Numbered from the stretch's first letter, positions 25,072 to 34,470 are shown. The stretch is 64,000 nucleotides of DNA from Aquisalinus luteolus (GCF_009712425.2 NZ_VCJR02000002.1:744001-808000); one strand, 5' to 3'. Made by a program: numbers and translations. Notes: generated by a model not told the origin, from the sequence alone.

Positions 25072-26526
25072 CTAGTGTGCTGCGACCCAGTCGATGAAGG
25101 CCTGTTCGACCATCGGTCGTGCGATGAAATAGCCCTGCCCGGTGTCGCAGCCCCAGGCGGTCAGGTTGCGCAGGGAGGCATCGGTTTCGATGCCTTCGGC
25201 GACCAGGCGATAATCGAAACTCTTGCCAAGGCCAATGATCGACTGGACGAGCCGCTGTTTCTGCGGGTCCTTGTCCATGGGGCGGACGAAGGACTGGTCG
25301 ATCTTCAGCGTCGTCGCCGGCAGGTCGGCAAGATAACTCAGATTGGAATAACCGCTGCCGAAATCGTCGATGGCAATCTCGATACCTTCCCCGACCAGCC
25401 GGTCGAGGCGCGCCAGCATCTGGTGCTGGTTGTCATTCAGGATGCCTTCCGTGAACTCCAGCTCGAACGTGCCTCTTGTCACCGCGCCGCGTTGAAGGCG
25501 GTCGAGCAGGTGGTCGATGAAATCGGTCTCGTTCAGGTTGGCGGGGGAGATATTGGCCGACAGGCTGAGCGAAAGGCCGCGTGCCTGCCAGCGTGACAGG
25601 GCGTTGATGGCATGTTCCATGACGAACTGAGTCAGCGGCTGGATCAGAGCGGTCGCCTCGGCGAGCGGGATGAACTCCCCGGGCGAGACGGGCCCGAGAC
25701 GCGGATGCTGCCAGCGCATCAGCGCTTCAGCGCTGGTGACGCGGCCCGTGGCAAGGTCCATCTTGGGCTGGTAGTGCAGGGACAATTGGCTTGGCTCGTC
25801 ATAGAGCGCATGGCGCAGGTCCGTCAGCAGCATGAAGGAGCGCTGGAACGCTTCGTCCGTGTCGCGATCATACCAACGCATGGCGACATCCGTCTGCAGG
25901 CGGGAGGCCTGGGCGGCCGTCATGACCGCGCGCAGGGCTTCTGCCGGGTCGAAAGCCCGGCGCGAGGTCTCGAGCACGCCGATGCCGATACCCGCATTGA
26001 CTGGCAGGTCGCGGCAGGTGACCGGTGCCTCATAGGCTTTCTGGATCAGGGAAGCGAGATCATCGGGACTGATCGAGCCATCCGCAGGCAGGCAGAAGGC
26101 GAAACTCATGACACTGACATGATAGGCGCGGCTGCACGCATCGGGCAGGAGGGCGATCAGGCGCTCTGCGCATTCGATGACGAAATTGTCCGCAGCATCA
26201 TGGCCGAGGACGCGCAGGAGCTGGTTGTAGTGCCCGGCGGTGGACAGGGTGACCAGCATCAGCGGCCCGGCCTGTGCCAGCGCGTCGCGGTCGGGGAAAT
26301 CCTTCAGGAACTGGTGGCGCGACGGAAGCCGGGTGACGAGGTCATATTCGCCGAAAACGGCACGCGCCTGCGCCAGCTGGTCGGCAAGGACCTGCTGTTG
26401 TGCATGGACCGGATTACCGGTGCCCTTTTCAGGCTGGTGCTCTGCACTCTCTGCCGCCTCCTGGGCGGTGTCGAGCGGTTTAGGCTGGGCCACAAGAAAA
26501 CCCCTGATCTGATCCCGAAGAGGCAA
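25072..26526 (-). CDS. EAL-domain c-di-GMP phosphodiesterase with degenerate GGDEF domain
   Basis: 484 residues, cytoplasmic with no membrane segment. The N-terminal GGDEF-like domain (about 60-225) has lost its signature: the expected site reads VMSFAFCLP. The EAL domain (about 235-480) keeps the catalytic set: EALMRW, ANISPANL, ELEFTEGIL, AIDDFGSGYSN, LKIDQSFV and VAEGIET. It should hydrolyse c-di-GMP, with the dead GGDEF perhaps sensing GTP. A near-consensus CtrA site lies between it and the divergent lipoprotein gene. Target processes such as motility or attachment are inferred. Confidence 0.9.
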   Translation of the reverse strand: MPLRDQIRGFLVAQPKPLDTAQEAAESAEHQPEKGTGNPVHAQQQVLADQLAQARAVFGEYDLVTRLPSRHQFLKDFPDRDALAQAGPLMLVTLSTAGHYNQLLRVLGHDAADNFVIECAERLIALLPDACSRAYHVSVMSFAFCLPADGSISPDDLASLIQKAYEAPVTCRDLPVNAGIGIGVLETSRRAFDPAEALRAVMTAAQASRLQTDVAMRWYDRDTDEAFQRSFMLLTDLRHALYDEPSQLSLHYQPKMDLATGRVTSAEALMRWQHPRLGPVSPGEFIPLAEATALIQPLTQFVMEHAINALSRWQARGLSLSLSANISPANLNETDFIDHLLDRLQRGAVTRGTFELEFTEGILNDNQHQMLARLDRLVGEGIEIAIDDFGSGYSNLSYLADLPATTLKIDQSFVRPMDKDPQKQRLVQSIIGLGKSFDYRLVAEGIETDASLRNLTAWGCDTGQGYFIARPMVEQAFIDWVAAH

Positions 26527-26564
26527 CGGTATCAGAGCTGGCTTAATGAAGCTTTTATGGAGTG

Positions 26565-26580
26565 TTAGCCGTAGATTAAC
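26565..26580. promoter_or_regulatory. CtrA-box-like site between EAL gene and esterase lipoprotein gene
   Basis: TTAG-N7-TTAAC matches the alphaproteobacterial CtrA consensus TTAA-N7-TTAAC at all but one position. It sits in the divergent intergenic region, 39 bases from the EAL start and 46 from the lipoprotein start. Chance matches are possible. Confidence 0.4.
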
Positions 26581-26625
26581 CGAACACTACTTTATGACTT
26601 CATGTTCTTGAGAAGGAGTTTTTGG

Positions 26626-27498
26626 ATGGCGGTATCAGCTGTGAGGCATTTCATTTTTCTGGTGATGGCAGGATTTGCCCTGTCTGCCTGCTCGACGCTG
26701 CAGCTGTTCGACACGTTTGCACCAAAGGATGCGGGCGGCGTGCTGGCCGAGCGCGATATAGCCTATGGGCCGGGAGATCGCCAGAAACTCAATGTCTATA
26801 CGCCGAAGGATGGTGCCGATGGCGCACCGGTTCTGATGTTCATCTATGGCGGGTCGTGGAAGGAAGGCGACAAGGATCTCTATGACTTTGCCGGGCGTGC
26901 CTTCGCCGCGCAGGGGTTCGTGACGGTGATCGCCGACTATCGCCTGGTGCCGGATGTGCGTTTCCCTGCCTTTGTCGAGGATGGCGCGGCGGCGGTCGCG
27001 TGGATCGAGGAAAATATCGCGGACTTCGGCGGCGATGCGGAGCGCTTCTATCTCGCCGGTCACTCGGCAGGCGCCTATAATGCGGTGATGCTGGCCGTCG
27101 ATCCGCAATGGCTGGCGGCGGCGGGCGTCAGCGACGGGTTCGTCGACGGCGTGGCGGGGCTTGCGGGCCCTTATGATTTCTATCCTTGGGACACGGATGT
27201 GTCGCGCGAGGCGTTCAGGGGTGCTGACGATCCGGCCAATACGACCCAGCCGGTCGCGCTGATCACCGCCGATGCACCGCCTTTGCTATTGATGACGGGT
27301 ACGGACGATACCACCGTCAAGCCGCGCAATGTCGATGCGCTGGCGGCGAAGGCAGAAGCGCTGGGCGTGCCGGTGACGGTCAAGAAATATGAAGGCGTCG
27401 ACCATGTCGGCATCGCCGGGGCGCTGTCGCGACCCTTCCGGGACGAGGCGCCGGTGCTGGAAGACATCGTCACCTTCTTCAACAGTATAGCGGGTTAG
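26626..27498 (+). CDS. esterase-type alpha/beta hydrolase lipoprotein
   Basis: 290 residues from the ATG at 26626, which has AAGGAG seven bases upstream; an ATG at 26602 lacks it. A lipoprotein signal ends in LSAC. The hydrolase has the HSL/BD-FAE layout: oxyanion FIYGGSWKEG, nucleophile GHSAGAYNAV, acid region TGTDDTTV and C-terminal VDHVGI. This family includes carboxylesterases and feruloyl esterases. It is probably anchored to the inner or outer membrane facing the periplasm. The CtrA-like site upstream suggests cell-cycle linked expression, which is a guess. Confidence 0.88.
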   Translation: MAVSAVRHFIFLVMAGFALSACSTLQLFDTFAPKDAGGVLAERDIAYGPGDRQKLNVYTPKDGADGAPVLMFIYGGSWKEGDKDLYDFAGRAFAAQGFVTVIADYRLVPDVRFPAFVEDGAAAVAWIEENIADFGGDAERFYLAGHSAGAYNAVMLAVDPQWLAAAGVSDGFVDGVAGLAGPYDFYPWDTDVSREAFRGADDPANTTQPVALITADAPPLLLMTGTDDTTVKPRNVDALAAKAEALGVPVTVKKYEGVDHVGIAGALSRPFRDEAPVLEDIVTFFNSIAG

Positions 27499-27800
27499 AG
27501 CTCCCGCGCTTCGTCCACTGTATAGACCTGGGGCAGCAATGGCGGCAGGACGAAAGCAAGCGTGCCGAGGCCAATGGCAAAAACCCATGGCCGCGGCCCG
27601 CCGTCGAGCTCTCCGACCAAAGCGAAAGTCATCAGGCTGGCGATCAGGACCAGCCATGCGATAAAGGCGGTCTTGTAGGCCAGCTGCGTGGCGCACCCTT
27701 CACATGTGGTCAGCCGGAACCTCAACGGGCTGGCCAGCATGAACTTCCAGCGGGCGATTTTCATGCCGCATACGGGGCAGGCGCGGTTGATCCGTGTCAT
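27495..27800 (-). CDS. zinc-ribbon membrane protein
   Basis: 101 residues from the ATG at 27800, with GGAG six bases upstream. An N-terminal CPVC pair and a later CEGC pair form a zinc ribbon, then two membrane helices follow (about 48-66 and 74-93). This resembles small zinc-ribbon membrane proteins of unknown role found in several alphaproteobacteria. The last four bases overlap the convergent esterase gene stop. No function can be given. Confidence 0.75.
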   Translation of the reverse strand: MTRINRACPVCGMKIARWKFMLASPLRFRLTTCEGCATQLAYKTAFIAWLVLIASLMTFALVGELDGGPRPWVFAIGLGTLAFVLPPLLPQVYTVDEAREL

Positions 27801-27873
27801 CAATAACTCCATGGCTCCTGCACAGAGTATGGCTTTGATCAGACGGGCAAGGCAATGTCAGAAAGCCTGATGC

Positions 27874-28821
27874 CTAAAACGTCTCGCCGCCCTCATCCAG
27901 ATAGGTTTGCTCCTCGGCCGTCATCTCCCGGCCCAGCACCTCATTGCGGTGGGGGTAGCGACCGAAGGCCTCGATGATGTCGCGATGCCTGATTGCGAAA
28001 TCGACAGAGGTCGTGCCCGGCAGGCGGGTCCTGAACAGGTGCACGCTCTCATCCTGTGCGTCCATGTCCTCCGCATGCATCCAGGGCATGTAGTAGAAGG
28101 CGCGCTGGTCGCCGGTGACCGTCAGGTCGTGGCCGGCTTTCACCGCAGCGCGGGCAATCTCCAGCGCTTTCGCATCATTGGCAAAGGCGCGGGCCGAGCC
28201 GCGATATAGATTGCGCGAGAACTGGTCGAGCAGGATGATGAGGGCCAGCGCCCCGCCCGGGCTCGACTGCCAGTCATCATGCTCGCCCTTGCCCGCAGCC
28301 CGTTGCAGGGAGCCGAAGCGCTGCTCGATCTCGTCATCGATCTTCGGGTCTGCCTTGAAGCGTTCCTTCGGTTCCAGCTCCTCCATCCAGAAACTCAGCA
28401 CACTGTTGGCTTCGCCCGGTGCCGGGTCGGCAGGGCGCAGATCCAGCGTGACCTTGTCTGCATAGAAAGCGAGAGCCTTTTCGATCGGGTGAACGGCGTG
28501 AAACGGTTTCTCATAGGTCCAGACGGCGTTCTCGATCAGGCCGCTATCCGTGCGGACATGGAAATAGCGCGCCTCTCCCTTGTACGGGCACCAGGTGGTA
28601 TGGTCAGAGCGTTCCAGCACCGCCATGTCGGCATGCTCGCGCGGCACGTAATAGACAGGCTCGTAATCCGCTTCGGTCAGCATCAGCGGCTGGATCGTCG
28701 CGGCGATGACATGGCCGCCCGCGCTCCGTTCTCCGGAGATGGCATCGAAGCGCGAATTGACCGGCTCGATGGTGATCGGGTGGTCCGGCCCCGGCTCTTT
28801 ATGCGGTCTGTCTTCAGTCAT
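27874..28821 (-). CDS. DUF427-DUF924 fusion protein
   Basis: 315 residues. Residues 10-130 match the DUF427 beta-rich domain (YYVPREHADM, HTTWCPYKGEARYF), and residues 140-312 match the all-helical DUF924 domain (FWMEELEPKERF, LALIILLDQFSRN, YMPWMHAEDMDAQDES, RYPHRNEVLGREM). Both are conserved uncharacterised families and are usually separate proteins. The DUF924 helix bundle has a tetratricopeptide-like look. The fusion implies that the two act together on one pathway; the cellular role is unknown. Soluble, no signal. Confidence 0.88.
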   Translation of the reverse strand: MTEDRPHKEPGPDHPITIEPVNSRFDAISGERSAGGHVIAATIQPLMLTEADYEPVYYVPREHADMAVLERSDHTTWCPYKGEARYFHVRTDSGLIENAVWTYEKPFHAVHPIEKALAFYADKVTLDLRPADPAPGEANSVLSFWMEELEPKERFKADPKIDDEIEQRFGSLQRAAGKGEHDDWQSSPGGALALIILLDQFSRNLYRGSARAFANDAKALEIARAAVKAGHDLTVTGDQRAFYYMPWMHAEDMDAQDESVHLFRTRLPGTTSVDFAIRHRDIIEAFGRYPHRNEVLGREMTAEEQTYLDEGGETF

Positions 28822-28950
28822 GCATCCCTCGCCGGATTATCCTTAAACCAGAAGAAATAGCGTCGTAACACGTTTGAACAACGTGTGATGCCCTCACCCT
28901 TGCGCTTTTCAAGTCTCCTCAGTAAGTCCGTCCCTGAAAGAGGAATAGTA

Positions 28951-29910
28951 ATGAGCAGGACATTTTCCATCGGCCTGATCGGCGCGCGTGGCTTTACCGG
29001 GCGTGAATTGTTGAAGCTGATCGCCGGGCATCCGGCGTTCGAGCTGGCCTTCGCCTCCTCGCGCGAGCTGGCCGGCACGCCGGTCAGTGACATGGCACCG
29101 GAGATTTCCGGCGTGGACTTCGAGGCGCTGTCGCCGGATGAGGCCGCCGCCCGCAAGCCCGATGCCTGCGTACTCGCCCTTCCTGACGGCGCAGGCGCGG
29201 CCTTCGTCGCCGCGTTCGAGGCTGCCTCGCCGGAGACGGTGCTGGTCGATCTTTCCGCCGATTATCGCTTCGATGACAATTGGGCCTATGGCCTGCCGGA
29301 GCTTTATCGCCAGCGTGAGGGGCTGGCAGGGGCAAAGCGCATTGCCAATCCCGGCTGCTATGCGACAGCGGCGCAGCTGGCCCTTCATCCGGTAAACGCG
29401 ATCATCGAGGATTACCCGTCGGTCTTCGGTGTCTCCGGCTATTCCGGCGCAGGCACGACGCCGAGCCGCAAGAACGACACCGAGGCGCTTGCCGACAACC
29501 TGATGCCCTATGCCCTGAGCGGCCACAAGCATGAGCGCGAGGTGACCCGCCAGTTGCGCCGGCCGATCGCCTTCACGCCGCATGTGCACCCGGCCTTTTC
29601 CGGCATCCTCGTCACCGTTCATGCCCGCCTGCGCCAGCCGGTGTCGCTGGAAAAGGTGAGTGCCTTGTATGAAGAAGCCTATGCGGGCGAGCCGCTGGTG
29701 AAGGTACAGGACGCAGCACCGGAGCTGAAGGACGGTACTGGTATTCAGGGCGCGATCATCGGTGGGCTGACGGTCGTCGCGGACCAGCGCCGCCTCGTCG
29801 TGCTCTGTGCCGAGGATAACCTCCTGAAGGGCGCTGCCGTGCAGGCCGTCCAGAACCTCAATCTGGCGCTGGGGCTTGATGAACTGTCGGGCATCACAGC
29901 CGGTAACTGA
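28951..29910 (+). CDS. argC: N-acetyl-gamma-glutamyl-phosphate reductase
   Basis: 319 residues from the ATG at 28951, preceded by AAGAGGA. ArgC reduces N-acetylglutamyl phosphate to the semialdehyde with NADPH in arginine synthesis. The NADP loop GARGFTGREL (residues 11-20) and the active-site NPGCYATA (Cys136) are present. A longer frame from 28885 has no ribosome site. No other arginine gene is nearby. Confidence 0.95.
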   Translation: MSRTFSIGLIGARGFTGRELLKLIAGHPAFELAFASSRELAGTPVSDMAPEISGVDFEALSPDEAAARKPDACVLALPDGAGAAFVAAFEAASPETVLVDLSADYRFDDNWAYGLPELYRQREGLAGAKRIANPGCYATAAQLALHPVNAIIEDYPSVFGVSGYSGAGTTPSRKNDTEALADNLMPYALSGHKHEREVTRQLRRPIAFTPHVHPAFSGILVTVHARLRQPVSLEKVSALYEEAYAGEPLVKVQDAAPELKDGTGIQGAIIGGLTVVADQRRLVVLCAEDNLLKGAAVQAVQNLNLALGLDELSGITAGN

Positions 29911-30003
29911 TCAAACCAGGGTTAAAGGGCGCGCCAGCCGCCGCTTTTCCTTGCCGCGACCGTGCCTGCTTTCCTATAGTGAGCGGGCAGGAGAGACACC
30001 CAT

Positions 30004-31821
30004 ATGACACTCGCATTCGTCGGCGGCGCGGAAAACAACGACTTTCTGTTACAGGCAGCGATCTTTCTTGGCGCGACTGCCGTGGCCGTGCCGCTGTTCC
30101 GCAAGCTGAAACTCGGGACGATCCTGGGCTTCCTCGGCGCCGGTGTCCTGTTCGGGGAATACGGCCTCGGCCTCCTGTCGGTCGAGGAAGGGGTGTTCGA
30201 TGTCGCCGAGCTGGGCGTCGTTCTCTTTCTTTTCGTCATCGGACTAGAGCTGTCGCTGACGCGACTGTGGTCGCTGCGCAAGAATATCTTCGGTCTGGGC
30301 CTTGCCCAGATGCTGGTCACAGGCATTACCATTTCCCTGTTCCTGTGGATGACCGATATCCTGCCCGGCAATGCCGCGGCGATTGCCGGCTTCGCGCTCG
30401 CCTGTTCCTCGACCGCCTTTGCCCTGTCTCTCATGCAGGAGCGCAACGAGCTGAAGACGCCCTATGGGGTAAAGTCGTTTTCGATCCTGCTGTTCCAGGA
30501 CATTGCCGTCATCCCCTTGCTTGCTGCCATCCCGTTCGCGGTGGGCATGAGCGGGGTCAATCCCGGCGAAATGGCAGGCGATGTGATGAGCGGTGATATG
30601 GCCCGCGAGTTCGAATGGCAGCCACTTGCCTGGGCGCTCGTCGCCATCGGCATCGTCGTGCTGGTCGCGCGTTATGTGCTGAACCCGGTCTTCCGGCTGG
30701 TCGCCGCTTCCGGATCGCGCGAGGCGTTCACCGCGACGGCGCTGTTTGTGGTGGCGGCGACAGCGCTTCTTGTCGCGTCCGCCGGCCTGTCCATGGCCCT
30801 CGGGGCCTTCGTCGCCGGCGTGCTGCTCGCCGAAAGCTCCTACCGCCACCAGATCGAGGCAGACATAGAGCCGTTCCGCGAATTGCTGCTCGGCCTGTTC
30901 TTCATCGGTGTCGGCATGCAGCTCGACGTGCCGGTCATCATCGCCCAGTGGATGATCATCCTGGCCGCCGCGATCGGACTGATCGTGACGAAGACGGCCA
31001 TCATCTACGGCCTGTCGCGGCTGTTCGGCTCGCGCCATTCAGACGCCATGCGCTCCGGCCTGACCCTTTCGCAGGGCGGCGAGTTCGCGTTCGTGGTCCT
31101 GTCGCTTGGCGCGGGCGAGGGGCTGTTCGGCGCAGAGATCGCGACCGTGCTGTCGGCCATCGTGACCATCTCCATGGTCTTCACGCCGGTTCTCGCCATT
31201 CTTGGCGCGCGCATGGCGTCCGACCGTGACGAGGACGTCGACATGGACGGCATCGAGGAACTGACCGAGATGAACGAAACCGCCCTCATCGTCGGCTATG
31301 GCCGCATGGGCCAGATCGTCGCCCAGATCCTCAATGGCGCGGGTGTCGCCGTGACGGCCATCGACAATGACCCGGCCAAGATCGAACGGGCCCGCCGTTT
31401 CGGGGCCAAGGTCTATTTCGGCGATGCGACCAATATCCACCTGCTGCTGACCGCCGGGGCGAACTCCGCCGACATGGTGTTCCTGATGATGCGCGACCAG
31501 GCGATCATGGATGATACCGTCCGTGCCCTGAAGGCCCATTGCCCCAGCGTGCGCATCGTTGCCCGAGCCTATGACCGTATGCACGAGATCGACTTGCTCG
31601 ATCACAATATCGATTTCGTCATGCGCGAGACCTTCGAGTCGAGCATCATCATGGCGCAGAAAGGGCTGGAAAACCTTGGCTTCGGTGAGAACCGCGTGCG
31701 CGCGATGATCGCGGAGTTCCGCCAGCGCGACAAGGACCGCCTGATCGCGCAAAAGGCAGGTGGCCCGGAGGCCGGCAAGGAAAAGATGGTGCAGCCCTTC
31801 GAGGCCGCGGACCTGGAGTAA
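30004..31821 (+). CDS. CPA2-type cation/proton antiporter with RCK (TrkA-N) domain, KefC-like
   Basis: 605 residues. The first 400 carry about twelve membrane segments with the family segment FLGAGVLFGEYGLGL, HQIEADIEPFRELL and TLSQGGEFAFV. The cytosolic C-terminal TrkA-N domain binds NAD(H): ALIVGYGRMGQIVAQ, then an acidic residue in AIDNDPAKIER and YFGDATNIHLL. KefB and KefC homologues act in K+ efflux under thiol or electrophile stress. No kefF/kefG ancillary gene is seen. A TIR-domain gene follows after 33 bases on the same strand. Confidence 0.92.
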   Translation: MTLAFVGGAENNDFLLQAAIFLGATAVAVPLFRKLKLGTILGFLGAGVLFGEYGLGLLSVEEGVFDVAELGVVLFLFVIGLELSLTRLWSLRKNIFGLGLAQMLVTGITISLFLWMTDILPGNAAAIAGFALACSSTAFALSLMQERNELKTPYGVKSFSILLFQDIAVIPLLAAIPFAVGMSGVNPGEMAGDVMSGDMAREFEWQPLAWALVAIGIVVLVARYVLNPVFRLVAASGSREAFTATALFVVAATALLVASAGLSMALGAFVAGVLLAESSYRHQIEADIEPFRELLLGLFFIGVGMQLDVPVIIAQWMIILAAAIGLIVTKTAIIYGLSRLFGSRHSDAMRSGLTLSQGGEFAFVVLSLGAGEGLFGAEIATVLSAIVTISMVFTPVLAILGARMASDRDEDVDMDGIEELTEMNETALIVGYGRMGQIVAQILNGAGVAVTAIDNDPAKIERARRFGAKVYFGDATNIHLLLTAGANSADMVFLMMRDQAIMDDTVRALKAHCPSVRIVARAYDRMHEIDLLDHNIDFVMRETFESSIIMAQKGLENLGFGENRVRAMIAEFRQRDKDRLIAQKAGGPEAGKEKMVQPFEAADLE

Positions 31822-31854
31822 GTCAGTTTCTGTCGCTTTTGGGGGAGAGGGGTG

Positions 31855-32646
31855 ATGGACGAATTCAAGCTCAATACGGTTTTCATTTCTTATAATCGTA
31901 ATGATACGCGCCGGGTAGAACGCGTCCTGAAAGCGCTGGACAAGACGGGCATACCGTACTGGATCGATCGCTCCGGGATCGAGCCGAGTGACAACTGGGC
32001 AAGTACGATCACGCGAAACATCCGCTTTGCCGGGGCTTTCGTTCTTTTTCAGTCGAAGTCCTATTATACGCGGCAGGATTCTTTCCTGCACAAGGAGGTC
32101 GAGATCGCCGTCAATCTGTTGCGGGAGAAACATGCTGATGCGCGGTGGTTTTTTACCTATCAGCTGGACAAGGTTGAAGCGCCGAGGCGGTCGCAAGTGA
32201 TACTGGCTGAGCGGTTGAAGGTCCTTCTGGAGGATCCGGAACTGAATAAAGGGACGCTTCGGGTAACCAATGCATCAAAAGAAGGTGGCAAATTATTCGT
32301 GGCACGACGGCGGGACAATCAAGGTCTGACCCTTCCGCCTGATCCTCGAGTAAAGGGCTACTCCGATGCACCGATGAAACAAGTCTTTGCTCTGAGGGAG
32401 TTGAGCCAGGGCGAGACCGCCACTATCGATCTTGCAGCGGACAAATGGATTTTCGCCTTCGGCAATATCCGTGATACCGACACTAGTGGGAGAACATATT
32501 CCAAGTATGAGTTTCGCGGATCTAAGCTGATCGAGGTCGATTTGCCACCACGCCAGACGCGGCATTTCAAGGCTATCAGGACCCGCAAGACTGGTGGGTT
32601 CTGGAGCAAGCGGGAAAGTGAATACTACTTCACGATCGAGGAATAA
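31855..32646 (+). CDS. TIR-domain protein, putative NADase effector
   Basis: 263 residues. The TIR domain (about 6-120) has NTVFISYNRND at its start, a polar loop (EPSDNW) and the SFLHKEVEIAV helix in which Glu81 sits at the catalytic position of TIR NADases. A C-terminal part of about 110 residues is beta-rich (GETATIDLAADKWIFAF, PRQTRHFKAIRTRKT) and matches no domain I know. The ATG follows GGGGGAGAGG; a GTG three bases earlier is less likely. Codon use is slightly AT-richer than its neighbours. It may be a stand-alone immune effector, or linked to the upstream NAD-binding antiporter. Confidence 0.85.
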   Translation: MDEFKLNTVFISYNRNDTRRVERVLKALDKTGIPYWIDRSGIEPSDNWASTITRNIRFAGAFVLFQSKSYYTRQDSFLHKEVEIAVNLLREKHADARWFFTYQLDKVEAPRRSQVILAERLKVLLEDPELNKGTLRVTNASKEGGKLFVARRRDNQGLTLPPDPRVKGYSDAPMKQVFALRELSQGETATIDLAADKWIFAFGNIRDTDTSGRTYSKYEFRGSKLIEVDLPPRQTRHFKAIRTRKTGGFWSKRESEYYFTIEE

Positions 32647-32827
32647 GCGACCTTGCATGCAAGTGGACCTTAGAGTCAGCTTCCAAGAGTAATACCAATT
32701 TAGCCCATTCTAATACCCTTGCCGGTCACCCCGTCCCGGGTTACGCTTCCTGCAGAAGGGCGTCAGACCCTTGTTGTTACAGTACAGGGCACGGGGCGGC
32801 CGGGCCGCTTCGCCAAGGGAGGCGGAA

Positions 32828-34459
32828 TTGAAATTATCCCCCATGACTGCAGGGATTGATGACACCGGTGGCGGCGCATCGGCCAGCATGATTTCTGATG
32901 TAGAGGCCGCGCGGTTCCTCCAGCACGCGCAGATGACGTCCCGTCCGGAGGATATCGCGGCGGTACAGAAACTGGGGTTCGAGGGCTGGCTTGACGCAGA
33001 ATTCGCCCGCCCGCGCGGCCAGACAGGTGTCGAGTGGCTGACCGCCGAAGGCCATGACAAGGTCACGCCGGAGGGCGAGTATTTCTGGCCGCAATTCGGC
33101 GACTGGATGGCCTGGAACCAGATGCTGACCGGCGAGGACCAGATGCGCAAACGCGCCGCCTTCGCCCTGTCGCAGTTCTTCGTCGTCTCGCTCGATCCGA
33201 TCGACGGATTCTGGCCGCCATACATGATCGCCGCCTATTGGGACCTGTTGTGCAAGCATACCTTTGGCAATTTCCGCGACCTCCTGGAGCGAGTCTCCCT
33301 CAACGCGGCGATGGGGCTCTATCTCAATACCAAGGGCAATCTGAAAGAGGATGAGGCGACCGGCCGTCGCCCGGACGAGAACTATGCTCGCGAGATCATG
33401 CAGCTGTTCACCATCGGACTGTACGAGCTGAACGAGGATGGCACGCTGAAGCGCGATGAAAACGGCGAGCCGATCGAGACCTATACCCAGGACGACATCA
33501 CCAATCTGGCGCGCGTCTTCACCGGCTATGACTATAACCAGAAGAACGTGAAACGCAGGGATGTCGAGTGGCTCGACTATCCGGTGCCGAGTGTCGATTT
33601 CGCCCTCGATCCGATGGTGATCGACGTGGAAGAGCATTCCTTCCTGGAGGTCAATTTCCTCGGCAAGCATATCCCGGCCGGCACGCACCCGGCGCGCAAG
33701 TTCCCTTATGTCCATGACGTGCTGTTCAACCATCCCAATGTCGGGCCCTTCTTCGGGCGGCAGATGATCCAGCGGCTGGTGAAAAGCAATCCGAGCCCGG
33801 ACTATGTCGCCCGCGTCACGGCGGCATTCAACGATAATGGCGAGGGCGTGCGCGGCGATCTGAAGGCGGTTTGGAAGGCCGTCCTGCTCGATCCGGAAGC
33901 GCGCACTGTCTCCGGCGATGGCATGGATGGCAAGCTGCGCGAGCCGGTGCTGCGCTTTGCCCAATGGGCCCGCACTGTCGGCGTCGAGGCGGAGGAGGGC
34001 ACAGTCTATTGCTTCAACACTTCGCGCAGCGACAATGCGCTGGGCCAGAGCCCGCTGCGCTCGCCATCGGTGTTCAACTACTTCCGGCCCGGCTATGTGC
34101 CGCCGCAGACCGAGATGGCCAGGGCCGACGCGACCATGCCGGAATTCCAGCTGCATAACGAGACGTCGACCGCAGGCTATATCAACTTCCTGCACTGGAC
34201 GATCCGCTGGGGCGCACCCCAGATGCGGCCAACCTACGCTCCACTCCTGCCGATAGCGCATGATACGGAGGTGCTGGTCGACTGGCTCAACCTGCATCTT
34301 GCCGCCGGGCAGTTGTCCGATCAGACCTGCGCCGTTATCGGCACGGCGCTCGCTTCCAAGGGCGTCACCGAAGACAGCTCCGATGACGAAAAGAAAGACC
34401 TGCTCGCCAGTGCCTGTCTTCTCGTCATGGCAAGCCCTGAATACCTGATCCAGAAATAG
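32828..34459 (+). CDS. DUF1800 domain protein
   Basis: 543 residues. I chose the TTG at 32828 because AAGGGAGG lies five bases upstream; the ATG at 32843 has no site at proper distance. DUF1800 features are REIMQLFTIGLYELN and ARVFTGYDYN, with long helical stretches. In many marine and planctomycetal genomes DUF1800 and DUF1501 genes are adjacent, as here, suggesting one exported complex. No clear signal peptide is seen with this start. The next gene begins 11 bases downstream, so they are co-transcribed. Confidence 0.85.
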   Translation: MKLSPMTAGIDDTGGGASASMISDVEAARFLQHAQMTSRPEDIAAVQKLGFEGWLDAEFARPRGQTGVEWLTAEGHDKVTPEGEYFWPQFGDWMAWNQMLTGEDQMRKRAAFALSQFFVVSLDPIDGFWPPYMIAAYWDLLCKHTFGNFRDLLERVSLNAAMGLYLNTKGNLKEDEATGRRPDENYAREIMQLFTIGLYELNEDGTLKRDENGEPIETYTQDDITNLARVFTGYDYNQKNVKRRDVEWLDYPVPSVDFALDPMVIDVEEHSFLEVNFLGKHIPAGTHPARKFPYVHDVLFNHPNVGPFFGRQMIQRLVKSNPSPDYVARVTAAFNDNGEGVRGDLKAVWKAVLLDPEARTVSGDGMDGKLREPVLRFAQWARTVGVEAEEGTVYCFNTSRSDNALGQSPLRSPSVFNYFRPGYVPPQTEMARADATMPEFQLHNETSTAGYINFLHWTIRWGAPQMRPTYAPLLPIAHDTEVLVDWLNLHLAAGQLSDQTCAVIGTALASKGVTEDSSDDEKKDLLASACLLVMASPEYLIQK

Positions 34460-34470
34460 GGAGACAAACG

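Noticed and set aside
32652-32663. Perfect 12-base palindrome CTTGCATGCAAG just after the TIR gene
   Set aside because: Short, without T tract or repetition; likely chance.
32834-34297. Long minus-strand frame opposite the DUF1800 gene
   Set aside because: Shadow frame; the plus-strand gene has conserved motifs and a ribosome site.
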